Below are positions 10,310 to 19,215 of a stretch of 64,000 nucleotides of DNA, piece by piece. This stretch comes from an uncultured Bacteroides sp. (GTDB lineage Bacteria; Bacteroidota; Bacteroidia; Bacteroidales; Bacteroidaceae), in contig CASENE010000094.1 in the NCBI GenBank assembly GCA_949289265.1, positions 1 through 64,000 of the forward strand. The letters are read 5' to 3'. The notes under the pieces were generated by a model. That model was not told the DNA's origin. It worked only from the letters and a program-made list of their open reading frames with translations, and did not search any database. Both the position numbers and the translations under genes were made by a program. Within the stretch, counting starts at the first letter, position 1. Each line of letters starts with the position of its first letter.

Positions 10310-12830
10310 AAGGCCTCGCGGGGCTTTCCCGTCGCCGCCTCAGCCCCAGGCCGACGGCGGCCAGGGCGCCCACGGCCAGCAGCGACAGCCCGGCGTAGGC
10401 GATGCCCTCGGTGACGTGCAGGCTCTGTGGGTCGAAGCGCATCTCCACGACGTGCCGGCCGGCGGGGATGCGGAGGGCGCGCAAGACGTAGTTGGCGCGA
10501 GCCAGCGGGGCGGGCTGTCCGTCGATGGTCACTTGCCAGCCGTCGGGATAGTAGATTTCGGAGAAGACGGCCACGCCGTCGCCTGCATTGTCGGTTTCAT
10601 ACACGACGCGGTTGGGCTCGTAGGCCGTCAGGCGCACGGTGCTCAGGCTGTCCTTGTGCGGTTGCTCCAGGCCTTGCAGGGCGTCGCCGAATCGGCGGTC
10701 TACGACGGCTGTCGATGCGGGGTCGAGGCCGTGCAGGGCGTCTATTTCTTCGTCGGCATTGGCAGCATAGTCCACGCGGCTGACAAACCAGGCGTTGCCC
10801 AGGGCGTGCGGGTTGCGCAGCGGGATGGGCTGTCCCTGCTCCGTGCCCGGCAGGATGACGTAGCGCGTGTTCAGCATGTTCAGCACGGGATACTTCGTGG
10901 CGTCCAGGCTGTCCATCTGCCCGCCTTTCTGGATGATTTCGCCGTAGAGCGCCTGCATTTCGGGGGCGATGTGGCGGTCGATGAGTTCCTGGTAGCGGCG
11001 CAGCTTGGCGGCGTGGTATCCGCCGATGCTCTTGTGCCAGTAGGACGTGTTGTTCTCGTTGAAGGTGTTGGTGGACAGGTTCAGCACGCGGTAGTCCGGG
11101 TCTTTGTCTTGCAGGATGAACTTGTCGGCGGCCGTCTGCGCGAAGGTGGTCTGGCGGGTGGAGGCGGGCACGAACTGGGCGTCGTTCAGGTAGCGTTTGT
11201 TCACGCCCCACAGGTCGATGAGGCACAGCACGGCGATGCCGCCCAGCGTGAACGACCGGCGCAGGCGCCCCGTGGCGTAAAGCATCAGCAGCAGCACGCC
11301 CACGGCCACGACGAGGAACGAGCGCAGGGCGTCGCTCCGCACCATCGCGGCGCGCATCTCGGACACGTTGGCCAGGATGCCGGGCAGTTCTTGGGCGGGC
11401 AGGTAGCCCTGGTCGGCCGCGCTTTGCAGCATCTGCATCTCTTGGGCGGGCACGTAGTCGGTGGGCGAGGCGCTGCCAGGCATGGCCATCCACAGGGCTA
11501 CGCCTGCCGTCAGCACCAGGCTCACGGCCAGTCCCTTCGCTTCCTTCTTCAGCAAGGCGGGCTCTTTCATGATTTTCACCAGCGCCAGCATGGCCAGCAG
11601 CGGGATGGTGAACTCGGCGATGACCAGGATGGAAGATACGGCGCGGAACTTGTCGTACATCGGCACGTAGTCGATGAACAGGTCTGTCAGCCACATCATG
11701 TTCTTGCCCCACGACAGGAGGATGGAGAACACCGTGCCGCCCAGCAAGGCCCACTTCAGCGGCCCTTTCACCACAAAGCAGCCCAAGAGGAAGAGGAACA
11801 GCACGAAGGCGCCCACGTAGACCGGCCCCGACGTCATGGGTTGCGTGCCGAAGTATTGCGTCAGCGAGTTGTAGAGGCTGCCGTACATCGGGTTGGCCTT
11901 GGCCATGGCCGTCTCGCTCATCGCGAGGGGCACCGACGCGCCGCCCTTGTAGTTGGGCACCAGCAGCGTCCATGTCTCGTCGATGCCGTAGCTCCACTGT
12001 GTGATATAGTCGCGCTCCAGGCCTCCGCTGGTCTGTCGGGCGGCTTCGCCCGTTTGTGTCAGTTCGCTGGGGCCGCGCATGGTCTGCTTGCTGTATGTAT
12101 AGGTGTGGTACAGGTTCGACAGGTTGACCGCCACGCCCACCAGTCCGGCCAGCACCAGCACGCCCGTGGCCCGCCAGAAGCGGGGCATCGCCTTCTCGCG
12201 CCAGGCCTGCACGCCGAAGGCAATGGCCAGGAAGAGCATGACGAAGAGGAAGTAGTAGGACATCTGCACGTGGTTGGAGAGGATTTGCAAGGCCACGAAC
12301 AAGGCCGTCACCACGCCGCCCGCCAGTAGTCGTCCCCGGTAGGCCCACACCATGCCGGCGATGGTGGGCGGGATGTAGGCCAGGGTGATGAATTTCCAGA
12401 TGTGGCCGGCGGAGATGAGAATGAAAAAGTAGGACGAGAAGCCCCACAGCACGCCGCCGATGCCGGCATACCACGTCGGGATGCCGAAGGCCCGCAGCAG
12501 GATGTAGAAGCCCAGCATCATGATGAACGTCAGGTAGACGTAGTTGGGCAGGAACAGTTGGTAGACACGTTGCGCCTTCGAGAGCAGGCCGGTCGAGTCA
12601 TACGACGGCGAAATCTGATACGTGGGCATGCCGCCAAAGAGCGCATCGGTCCAGCGGCTGCGTTCGCCCGTGCGTTGGTAATACTCCAGCGCCTCTTGTC
12701 CGGCGCCGGCGCCTGCCGCCGTGTCGTGCTGGAAGAGGATGCGCCCCTCCGTGTCCGCGGGGAAGAAGTAGGCGAACGACAGCACGATGAAGGCCACGAT
12801 GGCGATAAGGTCGGGAAGGATTCGTTTCAT
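10308..12830 (-). CDS. YfhO-family multi-pass membrane protein
   Basis: An 840-residue polytopic inner-membrane protein of the bacterial YfhO family, related by fold to glycosyltransferase-C enzymes and in Firmicutes linked to lipoteichoic acid glycosylation; the role in Bacteroidetes is unknown. The ATG at 12830 is chosen over an in-frame start at 12911 because it directly begins MKRILPDLIAIVAFIV, the first membrane segment, and lies after the promoter at 12887. Roughly a dozen hydrophobic segments fill residues 1-500, followed by a soluble region (about 500-800, with VVYETDNAGDGVAVFSEIYY and YPDGWQVTIDG, typical of YfhO) and a final membrane segment near the C-terminus with a basic tail (GLRRRRESPARP). 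Its stop lies inside the repeat array. It is divergent from mtnN. Confidence 0.88.
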   Translation of the reverse strand: MKRILPDLIAIVAFIVLSFAYFFPADTEGRILFQHDTAAGAGAGQEALEYYQRTGERSRWTDALFGGMPTYQISPSYDSTGLLSKAQRVYQLFLPNYVYLTFIMMLGFYILLRAFGIPTWYAGIGGVLWGFSSYFFILISAGHIWKFITLAYIPPTIAGMVWAYRGRLLAGGVVTALFVALQILSNHVQMSYYFLFVMLFLAIAFGVQAWREKAMPRFWRATGVLVLAGLVGVAVNLSNLYHTYTYSKQTMRGPSELTQTGEAARQTSGGLERDYITQWSYGIDETWTLLVPNYKGGASVPLAMSETAMAKANPMYGSLYNSLTQYFGTQPMTSGPVYVGAFVLFLFLLGCFVVKGPLKWALLGGTVFSILLSWGKNMMWLTDLFIDYVPMYDKFRAVSSILVIAEFTIPLLAMLALVKIMKEPALLKKEAKGLAVSLVLTAGVALWMAMPGSASPTDYVPAQEMQMLQSAADQGYLPAQELPGILANVSEMRAAMVRSDALRSFLVVAVGVLLLMLYATGRLRRSFTLGGIAVLCLIDLWGVNKRYLNDAQFVPASTRQTTFAQTAADKFILQDKDPDYRVLNLSTNTFNENNTSYWHKSIGGYHAAKLRRYQELIDRHIAPEMQALYGEIIQKGGQMDSLDATKYPVLNMLNTRYVILPGTEQGQPIPLRNPHALGNAWFVSRVDYAANADEEIDALHGLDPASTAVVDRRFGDALQGLEQPHKDSLSTVRLTAYEPNRVVYETDNAGDGVAVFSEIYYPDGWQVTIDGQPAPLARANYVLRALRIPAGRHVVEMRFDPQSLHVTEGIAYAGLSLLAVGALAAVGLGLRRRRESPARP

Positions 12831-12886
12831 TGCGTTAGGATGGTTGCGGAGAAGGGGGAAATGCGCCTTCTCGTCTGATTTCCGCG

Positions 12887-12894
12887 CAAAGATA
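12887..12894 (-). promoter_or_regulatory. -7 element for the YfhO gene
   Basis: TATCTTTG on the minus strand, 57 bp before the YfhO ATG. The -33 position reads TTC rather than TTG. Confidence 0.6.
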
Positions 12895-12949
12895 AGGCAA
12901 AGCACACGCAATCCGAAATAAATTTGGCTTTATTACGGAATAAATGTTG

Positions 12950-12957
12950 TACATTTG
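12950..12957 (+). promoter_or_regulatory. -7 element for the mtnN-luxS operon
   Basis: TACATTTG lies 37 bp before the mtnN ATG. A TTTG lies 23 bp upstream, slightly farther than usual. It is divergent from the YfhO promoter, only 55 bp away. Confidence 0.65.
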
Positions 12958-12993
12958 CCCCACGAACTTCAACCAAGCATTTTTTACAGAGTT

Positions 12994-13701
12994 ATGAGAA
13001 TAGGAGTTATCAGCGCCATGGACAGCGAACACAGCCGGTTGGTGCAGGAGTTGGATGCCGCGCGCGAGTGGTCGTACGGACGCTATCAGTTCACCGAAGG
13101 CGAGTTGGGGGGCAATACCCTCTGTCTGACCCGCTGCGGCATCGGCAAGGTGAATGCGGCCCTGGGTACTTCGGCCCTTATCCGCCACTTCGCGCCGGAG
13201 TGCATCGTGAGCACCGGCGTGGCGGGCGGCGTGGACGACGTGTTGCAGGTGACGGACGTGGTGGCAGGAGCCCAGGTGGCCTATCACGACGTGTGGTGCG
13301 GGCCCGGCAATGCCTACGGGCAGGTGCAGGGATTGCCCACGTTTTTCGAGGCGCCCGAGGCTCTGGTGCGTCAGGCCCTGGCCCTGAACGGCGCCGAGGG
13401 GGTGGAGAGCCGCATCCACGAGGGACTGATTTGCACAGGCGACCAGTTCATCACCCGACGCGAGGAGCTGGAGGCCATCAAGGCGCGCTTCCCGCAGGCG
13501 TTGGCCGTGGACATGGAGTCGGCAGCCATCGCGCAGACGTGCTTCTTGTATCGCATGCCGTTCATCAGCTTCCGCATCATCAGCGACACGCCGGGAGCCG
13601 ACCATCACCAGCAGCAGTACGAAGGCTTCTGGAACACCGTGGCCGACCGCTCGTTCCGCACCACTGTCTGCTTCTTGCGCAGCCTCTCTTCCCTGACCTG
13701 A
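12994..13701 (+). CDS. mtnN: 5'-methylthioadenosine/S-adenosylhomocysteine nucleosidase
   Basis: A 235-residue cytoplasmic nucleosidase that cleaves adenine from S-adenosylhomocysteine and methylthioadenosine. The N-terminus MRIGVISAMDSE is the family hallmark; the start at 12994 matches this and not an upstream in-frame codon. Further motifs are TRCGIGKVNAALGTS, VSTGVAGGV, the substrate-binding CTGDQFI, the purine-binding AVDMESAAIAQ, and FRIISDTPGADH with the catalytic Asp. Its product S-ribosylhomocysteine is the substrate of LuxS, encoded 27 bp downstream, so the two form an activated-methyl-cycle operon. Confidence 0.95.
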   Translation: MRIGVISAMDSEHSRLVQELDAAREWSYGRYQFTEGELGGNTLCLTRCGIGKVNAALGTSALIRHFAPECIVSTGVAGGVDDVLQVTDVVAGAQVAYHDVWCGPGNAYGQVQGLPTFFEAPEALVRQALALNGAEGVESRIHEGLICTGDQFITRREELEAIKARFPQALAVDMESAAIAQTCFLYRMPFISFRIISDTPGADHHQQQYEGFWNTVADRSFRTTVCFLRSLSSLT

Positions 13702-13728
13702 CATTCAACCTACATCCTGTATAGACAT

Positions 13729-14217
13729 ATGAACAAGATTCCCAGTTTTACCATCGACCACATCCACCTGCTGCGCGGCATCTACGTGTCGCGCAAGGAC
13801 GAAGTGGGCGGCGAGGTGGTCACCACCTTCGATATCCGCATGAAAGAACCCAACCGCGAACCGGCCTTGCATCCGGGCGCCCTGCACACCATCGAGCACC
13901 TGGCGGCCACCTACCTGCGCAACCAGCCGCAGTGGAAAGACCGTATCGTCTATTGGGGGCCCATGGGCTGCCTGACGGGCAACTACCTGCTGATGCGCGG
14001 CGACCTGACTCCGGCCGATATCCTGCCGCTGATGCAGGAGACTTTCCGTTTCATTGCCGACTACGAGGGCGAGGTGCCGGGCGCTGCCCCGGCCGATTGC
14101 GGCAACTACTTGCTGCATGACCTGCCCATGGCCCGCTGGGAGGCGGCCAAGTACCTGCACGAGGTGCTGGAACAGGCCACTGAGGCCAACCTGAACTATC
14201 CCGTTAAGGAAGAATAG
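13729..14217 (+). CDS. luxS: S-ribosylhomocysteine lyase LuxS
   Basis: A 162-residue metalloenzyme converting S-ribosylhomocysteine to homocysteine and the autoinducer-2 precursor DPD. The metal-binding HTIEH motif (His53, His57) and Cys124 in PADCGNY are present, and Cys81 in GPMGCLTG is the catalytic cysteine. Length is normal for the family (about 160). It follows mtnN by 27 bp without a promoter, so AI-2 formation and S-adenosylhomocysteine recycling are co-expressed. Confidence 0.97.
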   Translation: MNKIPSFTIDHIHLLRGIYVSRKDEVGGEVVTTFDIRMKEPNREPALHPGALHTIEHLAATYLRNQPQWKDRIVYWGPMGCLTGNYLLMRGDLTPADILPLMQETFRFIADYEGEVPGAAPADCGNYLLHDLPMARWEAAKYLHEVLEQATEANLNYPVKEE

Positions 14218-14270
14218 TGGCCCAGATGCCGACCTCGGCGTGTTAATAGTTATTAAATGCCTTGCTTTTG

Positions 14271-14301
14271 TTGGTAAGTCTGCGGGTTTTTCTTATCTTT
14301 G
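14271..14301 (+). promoter_or_regulatory. Bacteroidetes promoter for the small winged-helix gene
   Basis: TTG at 14271-14273, 20 bp, TATCTTTG at 14294-14301, a full match; the ATG is 52 bp farther on. Confidence 0.75.
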
Positions 14302-14353
14302 GCTATCATTAAGATTAGACCTTATGAACCTTTTATTTTAATTCGACATTATT

Positions 14354-14578
14354 ATGGATTCACAGACTATCGGACAAAACGCAGGCGTGATATGGCGGCT
14401 GCTGGACCACAACAAGAGGTGGGAGTACAACGAACTGAAAGAAGCTACGGGTCTGTCTGACCGCGACCTTAATGCGGCGATCGGTTGGCTGGCCCGTGAA
14501 GACAAGATTCAGTTTGAGACGGACCAAGTGGACGGGCACGAATACCTCTACTTGGAATTGAACCTTTACATCGGATAG
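14354..14578 (+). CDS. Small winged helix-turn-helix protein (DUF2582 type)
   Basis: A 74-residue cytoplasmic protein that is a single winged helix-turn-helix domain: GVIWRLLDHNKRWEYNELKE, GLSDRDLNAAIGWLAREDKI, then a wing ending YLELNLYIG. This matches the small Bacteroidetes family annotated as winged helix DUF2582. It is monocistronic, with a perfect promoter, and converges on the acyl-CoA synthetase gene. DNA binding is predicted only from fold, and a role as a nucleoid-associated or house-keeping regulator is a guess. Confidence 0.85.
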   Translation: MDSQTIGQNAGVIWRLLDHNKRWEYNELKEATGLSDRDLNAAIGWLAREDKIQFETDQVDGHEYLYLELNLYIG

Positions 14579-14621
14579 GGAAGGCGGGAGCGCGCCCTTG
14601 TCCGGAGGACTGCATATGCGG

Positions 14622-14665
14622 AGGCCCTCTGTCCATGCGCCGGTTGGCGGGTGGGCAGAGGGCCT
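14622..14665. terminator. Bidirectional terminator hairpin between convergent genes
   Basis: A perfect 10-bp stem (AGGCCCTCTG at 14622-14631 with CAGAGGGCCT at 14656-14665) between the winged-helix gene (stop 14578) and the minus-strand synthetase (stop 14671). T-runs are short. Confidence 0.6.
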
Positions 14666-14670
14666 TTGGC

Positions 14671-16317
14671 TTAGATGATTTCGATGCCTTGTTCCTGGCA
14701 GAGGCGCAGGCCCACGTCTTTCAGGCGGAACTTCTGTATCTTGCCGCTGCCCGTCATGGGGAATTCCTTGACAAAGAAGATGTACTTGGGGATTTTGTAG
14801 CGCGAGATTTTGCCCATGCAGAAGTCGCGCACGTCGCTTTCCTGCAGGTCGGCCCCTTCCTTCAGGATGATGAAGGCGCCCACGGCCTCGCCGTACTTTT
14901 TCGAGGGGATGCCGGCCACCTGCACGTCTTTCACCTCGGGCATCTGGTAGAGGAACTCCTCGATTTCGCGCGGGTAGATGTTCTCGCCCCCGCGGATAAT
15001 CATGTCTTTGATGCGGCCGGTGATGCGGTAGTAGCCCTGCTCGTCCTTCACGCCCAGGTCGCCGCTGTGCAGGAAGCCGTCCCGGTCGATGACTTCGGCG
15101 GTGGCTTCGGGGTTCTTGTAGTAGCCCTTCATTACGTTGTAGCCCCGGCAGCACATCTCGCCCTGCACGCCCACGGGGCATTCCTGTCCGGTGTCCGGGT
15201 CGATGACGCGCACCTCGGTGTGTTCGAAGTCGCGGCCCACGGTGAGGTAGCGCGCCTCGGCGGGGTCGTCGATGCGGCTGTGCGTCATGCCCGGCGAGGC
15301 TTCCGTCAGGCCGTAGACGCTGGTCACCTTCATATACATCTTTTCTTCCACCTGCTTCATCAGCTCCACGGGGCAGAGCGAGCCGGCCATGATGCCGGTG
15401 CGCAGGCTGCTGAGGTCGAACAGGTCGAACATGGGGTGGTGCAGTTCGGCGATGAACATGGTGGGCACGCCGTAGAGGGCGGTGCAGCGTTCCTTGTGGA
15501 CGGAGGCCAGCACGACCAGCGGGTCGAAGCGTTCCACCATCACCTCGGTGCAGCCGTGCGTCAGGCAGTTCATGGTAGCCAGCACCACGCCGAAGCAATG
15601 GAACAGCGGCACGCACACGCACAGCTTGTCGTCTTGCGTGAAGCGCATGTGATCGCCCGTCAGAAAGCCGTTGTTGGCGATGTTGTAGTGCGTCAGCATC
15701 ACGCCTTTGGGGAAGCCGGTGGTGCCGGAGGTGTATTGCATGTTGACCACGTCGTGGCAGTCCACCTGTGCCTTCAGCTCGTCCAGGCGTCGGCTTTCCA
15801 CGTTGTCGCCCAGCAGCAGCAGTTCGGCGGTGGTGTACATGCCGCGGTGTTTCTCCTGGCCCACGTAGACCACGTTGCGCATGCAGGGGAAGCGTTCGCT
15901 GCGCAGGTGTCCGCGCTGGCAGGTGCGCAGTTCGGGCAGCATCTCGTAGGTCATCTGCACGAAATCGCTGTCCTTCTCGCCGTTGACGATGCACAGCGTG
16001 TGCATGTCCGAGTTCCGGCAGAGGTATTCCAGTTCGGCCTGCTTGTAGCTGGTGTTGACGGTGACATAGACCGCGCCTATCTTGGCGCAGGCGTAGAGCA
16101 GCGTGAGCCAGTCGGGCACGTTGGCGGCCCAGATGCCCACGTGCGTGCCGCGGGTGACGCCGATGGCGATGAGTCCGCGCGCCATGTCGTCCACGCGGCG
16201 GTTGAATTGGCTCCAGGTGAAGCGCAGGTTGCGGTCGGAATAGACGAGGTATTCGCGGTCGGGGGTGGTTTGGGCCCAATGTTCCAGCCATTGGCCCAGG
16301 GTTCGTTCGTATAGCAC
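14671..16317 (-). CDS. AMP-dependent acyl-CoA synthetase/ligase
   Basis: A 548-residue ANL-superfamily adenylating enzyme that activates a carboxylic acid, probably a medium- or long-chain fatty acid, to its CoA thioester. It carries the ATP-binding P-loop [11 protein letters not shown] (residues 195-205), the motif [31 protein letters not shown], and the C-terminal catalytic Lys in [11 protein letters not shown]. There is no signal peptide. Upstream on the same strand, 219 bp away and separated by a 22-bp repeat array, is an XRE-cupin regulator, an association I recall from other Bacteroides genomes, which suggests that the regulator controls this enzyme. Substrate cannot be read from the sequence. 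Confidence 0.9.
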   Translation of the reverse strand: MLYERTLGQWLEHWAQTTPDREYLVYSDRNLRFTWSQFNRRVDDMARGLIAIGVTRGTHVGIWAANVPDWLTLLYACAKIGAVYVTVNTSYKQAELEYLCRNSDMHTLCIVNGEKDSDFVQMTYEMLPELRTCQRGHLRSERFPCMRNVVYVGQEKHRGMYTTAELLLLGDNVESRRLDELKAQVDCHDVVNMQYTSGTTGFPKGVMLTHYNIANNGFLTGDHMRFTQDDKLCVCVPLFHCFGVVLATMNCLTHGCTEVMVERFDPLVVLASVHKERCTALYGVPTMFIAELHHPMFDLFDLSSLRTGIMAGSLCPVELMKQVEEKMYMKVTSVYGLTEASPGMTHSRIDDPAEARYLTVGRDFEHTEVRVIDPDTGQECPVGVQGEMCCRGYNVMKGYYKNPEATAEVIDRDGFLHSGDLGVKDEQGYYRITGRIKDMIIRGGENIYPREIEEFLYQMPEVKDVQVAGIPSKKYGEAVGAFIILKEGADLQESDVRDFCMGKISRYKIPKYIFFVKEFPMTGSGKIQKFRLKDVGLRLCQEQGIEII

Positions 16318-16401
16318 GGTGTTTCGGGTGTTTTTCGGGTTCGTGTATGGCAGGCGTCCCTCCGCCGTCGCGGGACATCGGAATGTCCGCGCAATGGCTT
16401 G

Positions 16402-16510
16402 GTTATAAGGACTTAGTGGCGTTATAATTTCCGCTGGCCGGGATTATGGTTCCCGCTGGCTGGGTTAGTAACGCCAGGCGGCGGGAATAGTAACGCCCGG
16501 TCGGCGGGCC
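16402..16510. repeat. 22-bp repeat array, family A, within the regulator-synthetase transcript
   Basis: Units start at 16421, 16443, 16465 and 16488 (22, 22, 23, 23 bp), with a shortened copy at 16402-16420. Cores are CCGCTGGCCGGG, CCCGCTGGCTGGG, GCCAGGCGGCGGG and CCCGGTCGGCGGG. The array lies between the stop of the XRE-cupin gene and the start of the synthetase gene. Confidence 0.85.
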
Positions 16511-16536
16511 TTGGGGGCATCCTGCGGGGATGCGTC

Positions 16537-17112
16537 TCAGGCGGGCGTGTAGACCACGGCCAGGATGCGGGCGGCGCGGCCTTCGTAGCCGTGCACGTGG
16601 TGCGGCACGATGGAGTCGTAGTAGATGCTGTCGCCCTCGTCCAACACGTAGGTGTTCTTGCCGTAGCTGATTTCCATCCGGCCTTGCAGCACGTAGATGA
16701 ACTCTTCGCCTTCGTGCGAGGAGAGGACAAAGTCCATGTCGTCCGTGGCTGCTACGTCGATGATGAAGGGGTCCATGTGGCGGTCGGCCTTGGAGCGCGC
16801 CAGCGAGTGGTATTCCATGTGCTTGCGGCTCTGGATGGCGTTGTTGCTGAAGCTGATGGTGTCTCCCCCTTCGGCGTGGCGGCACACGGTGGGGCCCGTC
16901 TCGTCCTGGTCGTCGAGGAAGGTGCCCAGGCGCACGCCCAGCACGCGGGCTATCTTGATGAGGGGCGCCAGCGAGGGGAGGTCGATGTTGTTCTCGATGC
17001 GTTCCACCTGTTCGATGGCCAGACCCGAGCGTTGGGCCAGTTCTTCGCGGGTGATGTGTCGGCTTTCGCGGAGCGATTGAATCTTTTCGCCCACAATCTT
17101 GCTTGTATCCAT
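16537..17112 (-). CDS. XRE-family regulator with C-terminal cupin domain
   Basis: A 191-residue one-component regulator. Residues about 8-65 are an XRE helix-turn-helix (IQSLRESRHITREELAQRSG, IEQVERIENNIDLPSL). Residues about 110-190 form a small cupin barrel (HEGEEFIYVLQGRMEISYG, LDEGDSIYYDSIVPHHVHGY) with His and Glu residues placed to bind a metal and a small effector. Such proteins sense metabolites and often act on their own operon. It precedes the acyl-CoA synthetase on the same strand, so an acyl or carboxylate effector is plausible but unproven. It has a full-consensus promoter. Confidence 0.9.
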   Translation of the reverse strand: MDTSKIVGEKIQSLRESRHITREELAQRSGLAIEQVERIENNIDLPSLAPLIKIARVLGVRLGTFLDDQDETGPTVCRHAEGGDTISFSNNAIQSRKHMEYHSLARSKADRHMDPFIIDVAATDDMDFVLSSHEGEEFIYVLQGRMEISYGKNTYVLDEGDSIYYDSIVPHHVHGYEGRAARILAVVYTPA

Positions 17113-17159
17113 AGTTCTGATTTGATGTGTTTCCGGTATCGGTTTGTTTCAATCCTGCG

Positions 17160-17190
17160 CAAATGTAAGACAAAGTTTTACGTATTCCAA
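17160..17190 (-). promoter_or_regulatory. Bacteroidetes promoter for the XRE-cupin gene
   Basis: Minus strand: TTG (17190-17188), 20 bp, TACATTTG (17167-17160), a full match; the start codon is 47 bp downstream. A TATCTTTG on the plus strand at 17192-17199 overlaps it but has no gene to serve. Confidence 0.8.
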
Positions 17191-17267
17191 CTATCTTTGC
17201 CGTTTTTTGCCTTCTCCGACTGTTGAATGTCTGTTTTGGGGACGTTTGACGTTCGGACAGAAGTATA

Positions 17268-17300
17268 AGAGATTGCATCGTGAGCGCCGATGCAATCTCT
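17268..17300 (-). terminator. Stem-loop after SusD, probable terminator of the PHP-SusC-SusD operon
   Basis: A perfect 13-bp stem (AGAGATTGCATCG at 17268-17280 and CGATGCAATCTCT at 17288-17300) with a 7-nt loop, 55 bp past the SusD stop. The following T content is low on the minus strand (TATACTT). Confidence 0.6.
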
Positions 17301-17355
17301 TTGTCGATGGTTGGTGCCGGTACGTTGCTTCTTGTCGGGAAGCATACTGTTTTAT

Positions 17356-19194
17356 TTAGTTTCCGTCGTTCGAAGCACCGTCTTCCCAGCCCGGATTCTG
17401 CGTGATGTTGGGGTTTTTCACGATGGTAAGCGCGGGGATGGGGTAGAGGTATTGCTTCTCGCCCCACACGCGGTTGCCGTCATTCTGCGTGTCCCATGTC
17501 AGGTAGTAGCCCGTTCCGTTGGCCTGAGGTTTCACTTGCAGGTTGTCGGCTTTGGGGTCAGTGCTGACCGACACGGTAGCGCAAGTAGCCGAATAAGTAT
17601 TCCAGTCGATTTCGGCCTTGGCTCGTTCCAGTCCAGCCGCCGAAGTGTAGTAGATGACATCGGGCGTGCCGTTGTGGTCCATGTCCAGCGCTTGGTTGAC
17701 GGCTGGGATGTTGATGCCGCGCCAGCTCATTAGCAGCAGTTCGCCGCAGTGCCAGCGGCGCAGGTCGTCGAAGCGGAATCCTTCGAGCACCAGCTCCGTC
17801 ATGCGTTCGCGGCGTATTTCCAAGGTGACCGGGTCGTTAACGTCGGGGAAGTATGTCTCCTGTAGATATGGGTCTACCCGCGTCGGCTTGGCCGTCAGAC
17901 CGCCGGTGATGCCTGCGCGGGCACGCAGGGAGCCCACGGTCTTCTGCCAGTCGTCGTCGGTCAGTTCGCCCAGCTCGGCCTTGGCCTCTGCATAGTTCAG
18001 CAGCACTTCAGCATAGCGGAACAAGGGGAGCGCGTTGGTGTTGAGGGTTTTCGTGTCTCCGTCGGTGGCATCCACGCAGAACTTGATGGGTTGATAGCCC
18101 AGGCGTGCATACGAACCGTAGTCGGGCAATGCCAAGGCTCCTTCGCGCATGTAACCGGGTGTACGTATGGTTTGTGCCATGCGGCGGTCGCGGTCCAGGC
18201 ATTCGGCGTAGAAGTCATCCGTTTCCCAACCCGGTTTATCGGTGTAGGGTGTGCCGTCTAGTTGCAGGTAGAGGTTGATGAACTGGCGGATGAAGTTCAG
18301 GCGTGTGCCGTAGGTCGGTGAAGTCCATTTCCAGTTAGCATTGTGGTAGACGGCCAGTTCGGCGCTGGAGCATACGGCCATGAGGATTTCCTGGCTTTGC
18401 GGGTTATCCTGAATGAACAGCGAACGGTAGGATAGGTCTGTGCCGGCTCCGGTGTAGATACTTTTGCCCGATTGCTCCATGACAATCCGGGCATTATCCC
18501 GTGCGCGTTGCAGCCAAGTCTCGGCCGATGTGGTCAGTTGCAAGTTGTGGTACTTGCGGAAAGTGCCTTCGAACAAGGCCACGCGCGAGGCAAAGGCGTA
18601 AGCTACCCATTTGGTCACCAGCGAGCAGGTGCTCTCCGACGTGGTGGTGATGTGTTCGCCGGCAAACTGCAGGTCTTCGTACACCTTCTCCATGACCAGT
18701 TCGCGCGAATCGCGCGGTGCGTACAGCGCTTCGTCGTCCACGTCCAACGGATGGTCAATCCAGGGCACATCGCCGAAGCGCTTTACCATATTGTAGTAGA
18801 AGTAAGCGCGGAAGAAGCGGGCGATGCCCAGGTAGTTGTTGCGCACCTCCTCGCTGACTGCCCCGTTGGTGCAGTTGGCAATGAAGTAGTTGATGTTGCG
18901 CAGCGTGGTCCATGTCCATCCGCCGGCCACGGCATCATTATAAGCGCCTCGGTGTATGAAGTCGTCGATGGAATTTGTTGCACCGTAGTCTACCAACGTA
19001 GATTCCTGATAGTGCAGGTCGCTGCCTGTGGGCAACCCGTTGTAGAAGGAATAGGCGTAGATTTTCAGTCCTTCTTCCGAGCTGAAGATGGCGTTCTTAT
19101 CTACCGAAGTGACCGGGCTTTCATTCAGGTCGCACCCGGTCAAGGCCAGCAACGCACCGATGCAGAGGTATGTCAGATGATTCTTTATCTTCAT
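17356..19194 (-). CDS. SusD/RagB-type glycan-binding outer-membrane lipoprotein
   Basis: A 612-residue surface lipoprotein that caps the SusC barrel and binds substrate. It has a signal peptide with lipobox LTGC (Cys21) and the TPR-like SusD fold (NNYLGIARFFRAYFYYNMVKR, KWVAYAFASRVALFEGTFRKY). The C-terminal half includes LFRYAEVLLNYAEAKAELG, RRERMTELVLEGFRFDDLRRW and the ending YLYPIPALTIVKNPNITQNP typical of SusD. It begins 21 bp after the SusC stop in the same transcript. Ligand cannot be predicted from the sequence; the neighbouring PHP phosphodiesterase suggests a phosphate-bearing substrate. Confidence 0.95.
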   Translation of the reverse strand: MKIKNHLTYLCIGALLALTGCDLNESPVTSVDKNAIFSSEEGLKIYAYSFYNGLPTGSDLHYQESTLVDYGATNSIDDFIHRGAYNDAVAGGWTWTTLRNINYFIANCTNGAVSEEVRNNYLGIARFFRAYFYYNMVKRFGDVPWIDHPLDVDDEALYAPRDSRELVMEKVYEDLQFAGEHITTTSESTCSLVTKWVAYAFASRVALFEGTFRKYHNLQLTTSAETWLQRARDNARIVMEQSGKSIYTGAGTDLSYRSLFIQDNPQSQEILMAVCSSAELAVYHNANWKWTSPTYGTRLNFIRQFINLYLQLDGTPYTDKPGWETDDFYAECLDRDRRMAQTIRTPGYMREGALALPDYGSYARLGYQPIKFCVDATDGDTKTLNTNALPLFRYAEVLLNYAEAKAELGELTDDDWQKTVGSLRARAGITGGLTAKPTRVDPYLQETYFPDVNDPVTLEIRRERMTELVLEGFRFDDLRRWHCGELLLMSWRGINIPAVNQALDMDHNGTPDVIYYTSAAGLERAKAEIDWNTYSATCATVSVSTDPKADNLQVKPQANGTGYYLTWDTQNDGNRVWGEKQYLYPIPALTIVKNPNITQNPGWEDGASNDGN

Positions 19195-19215
19195 AATAAT
19201 GGGTTGTTTTTGTGT

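Noticed and set aside
9891-12329. An 812-codon plus-strand open frame opposite the YfhO gene
   Set aside because: Repetitive His/Gln/Arg composition, no recognisable domain, starts inside the HTH-S24 gene and runs through the repeat array.
17192-17199. Plus-strand TATCTTTG as a promoter
   Set aside because: No plus-strand gene follows before the SusD gene on the opposite strand; it overlaps the well-formed minus-strand promoter and is probably chance.
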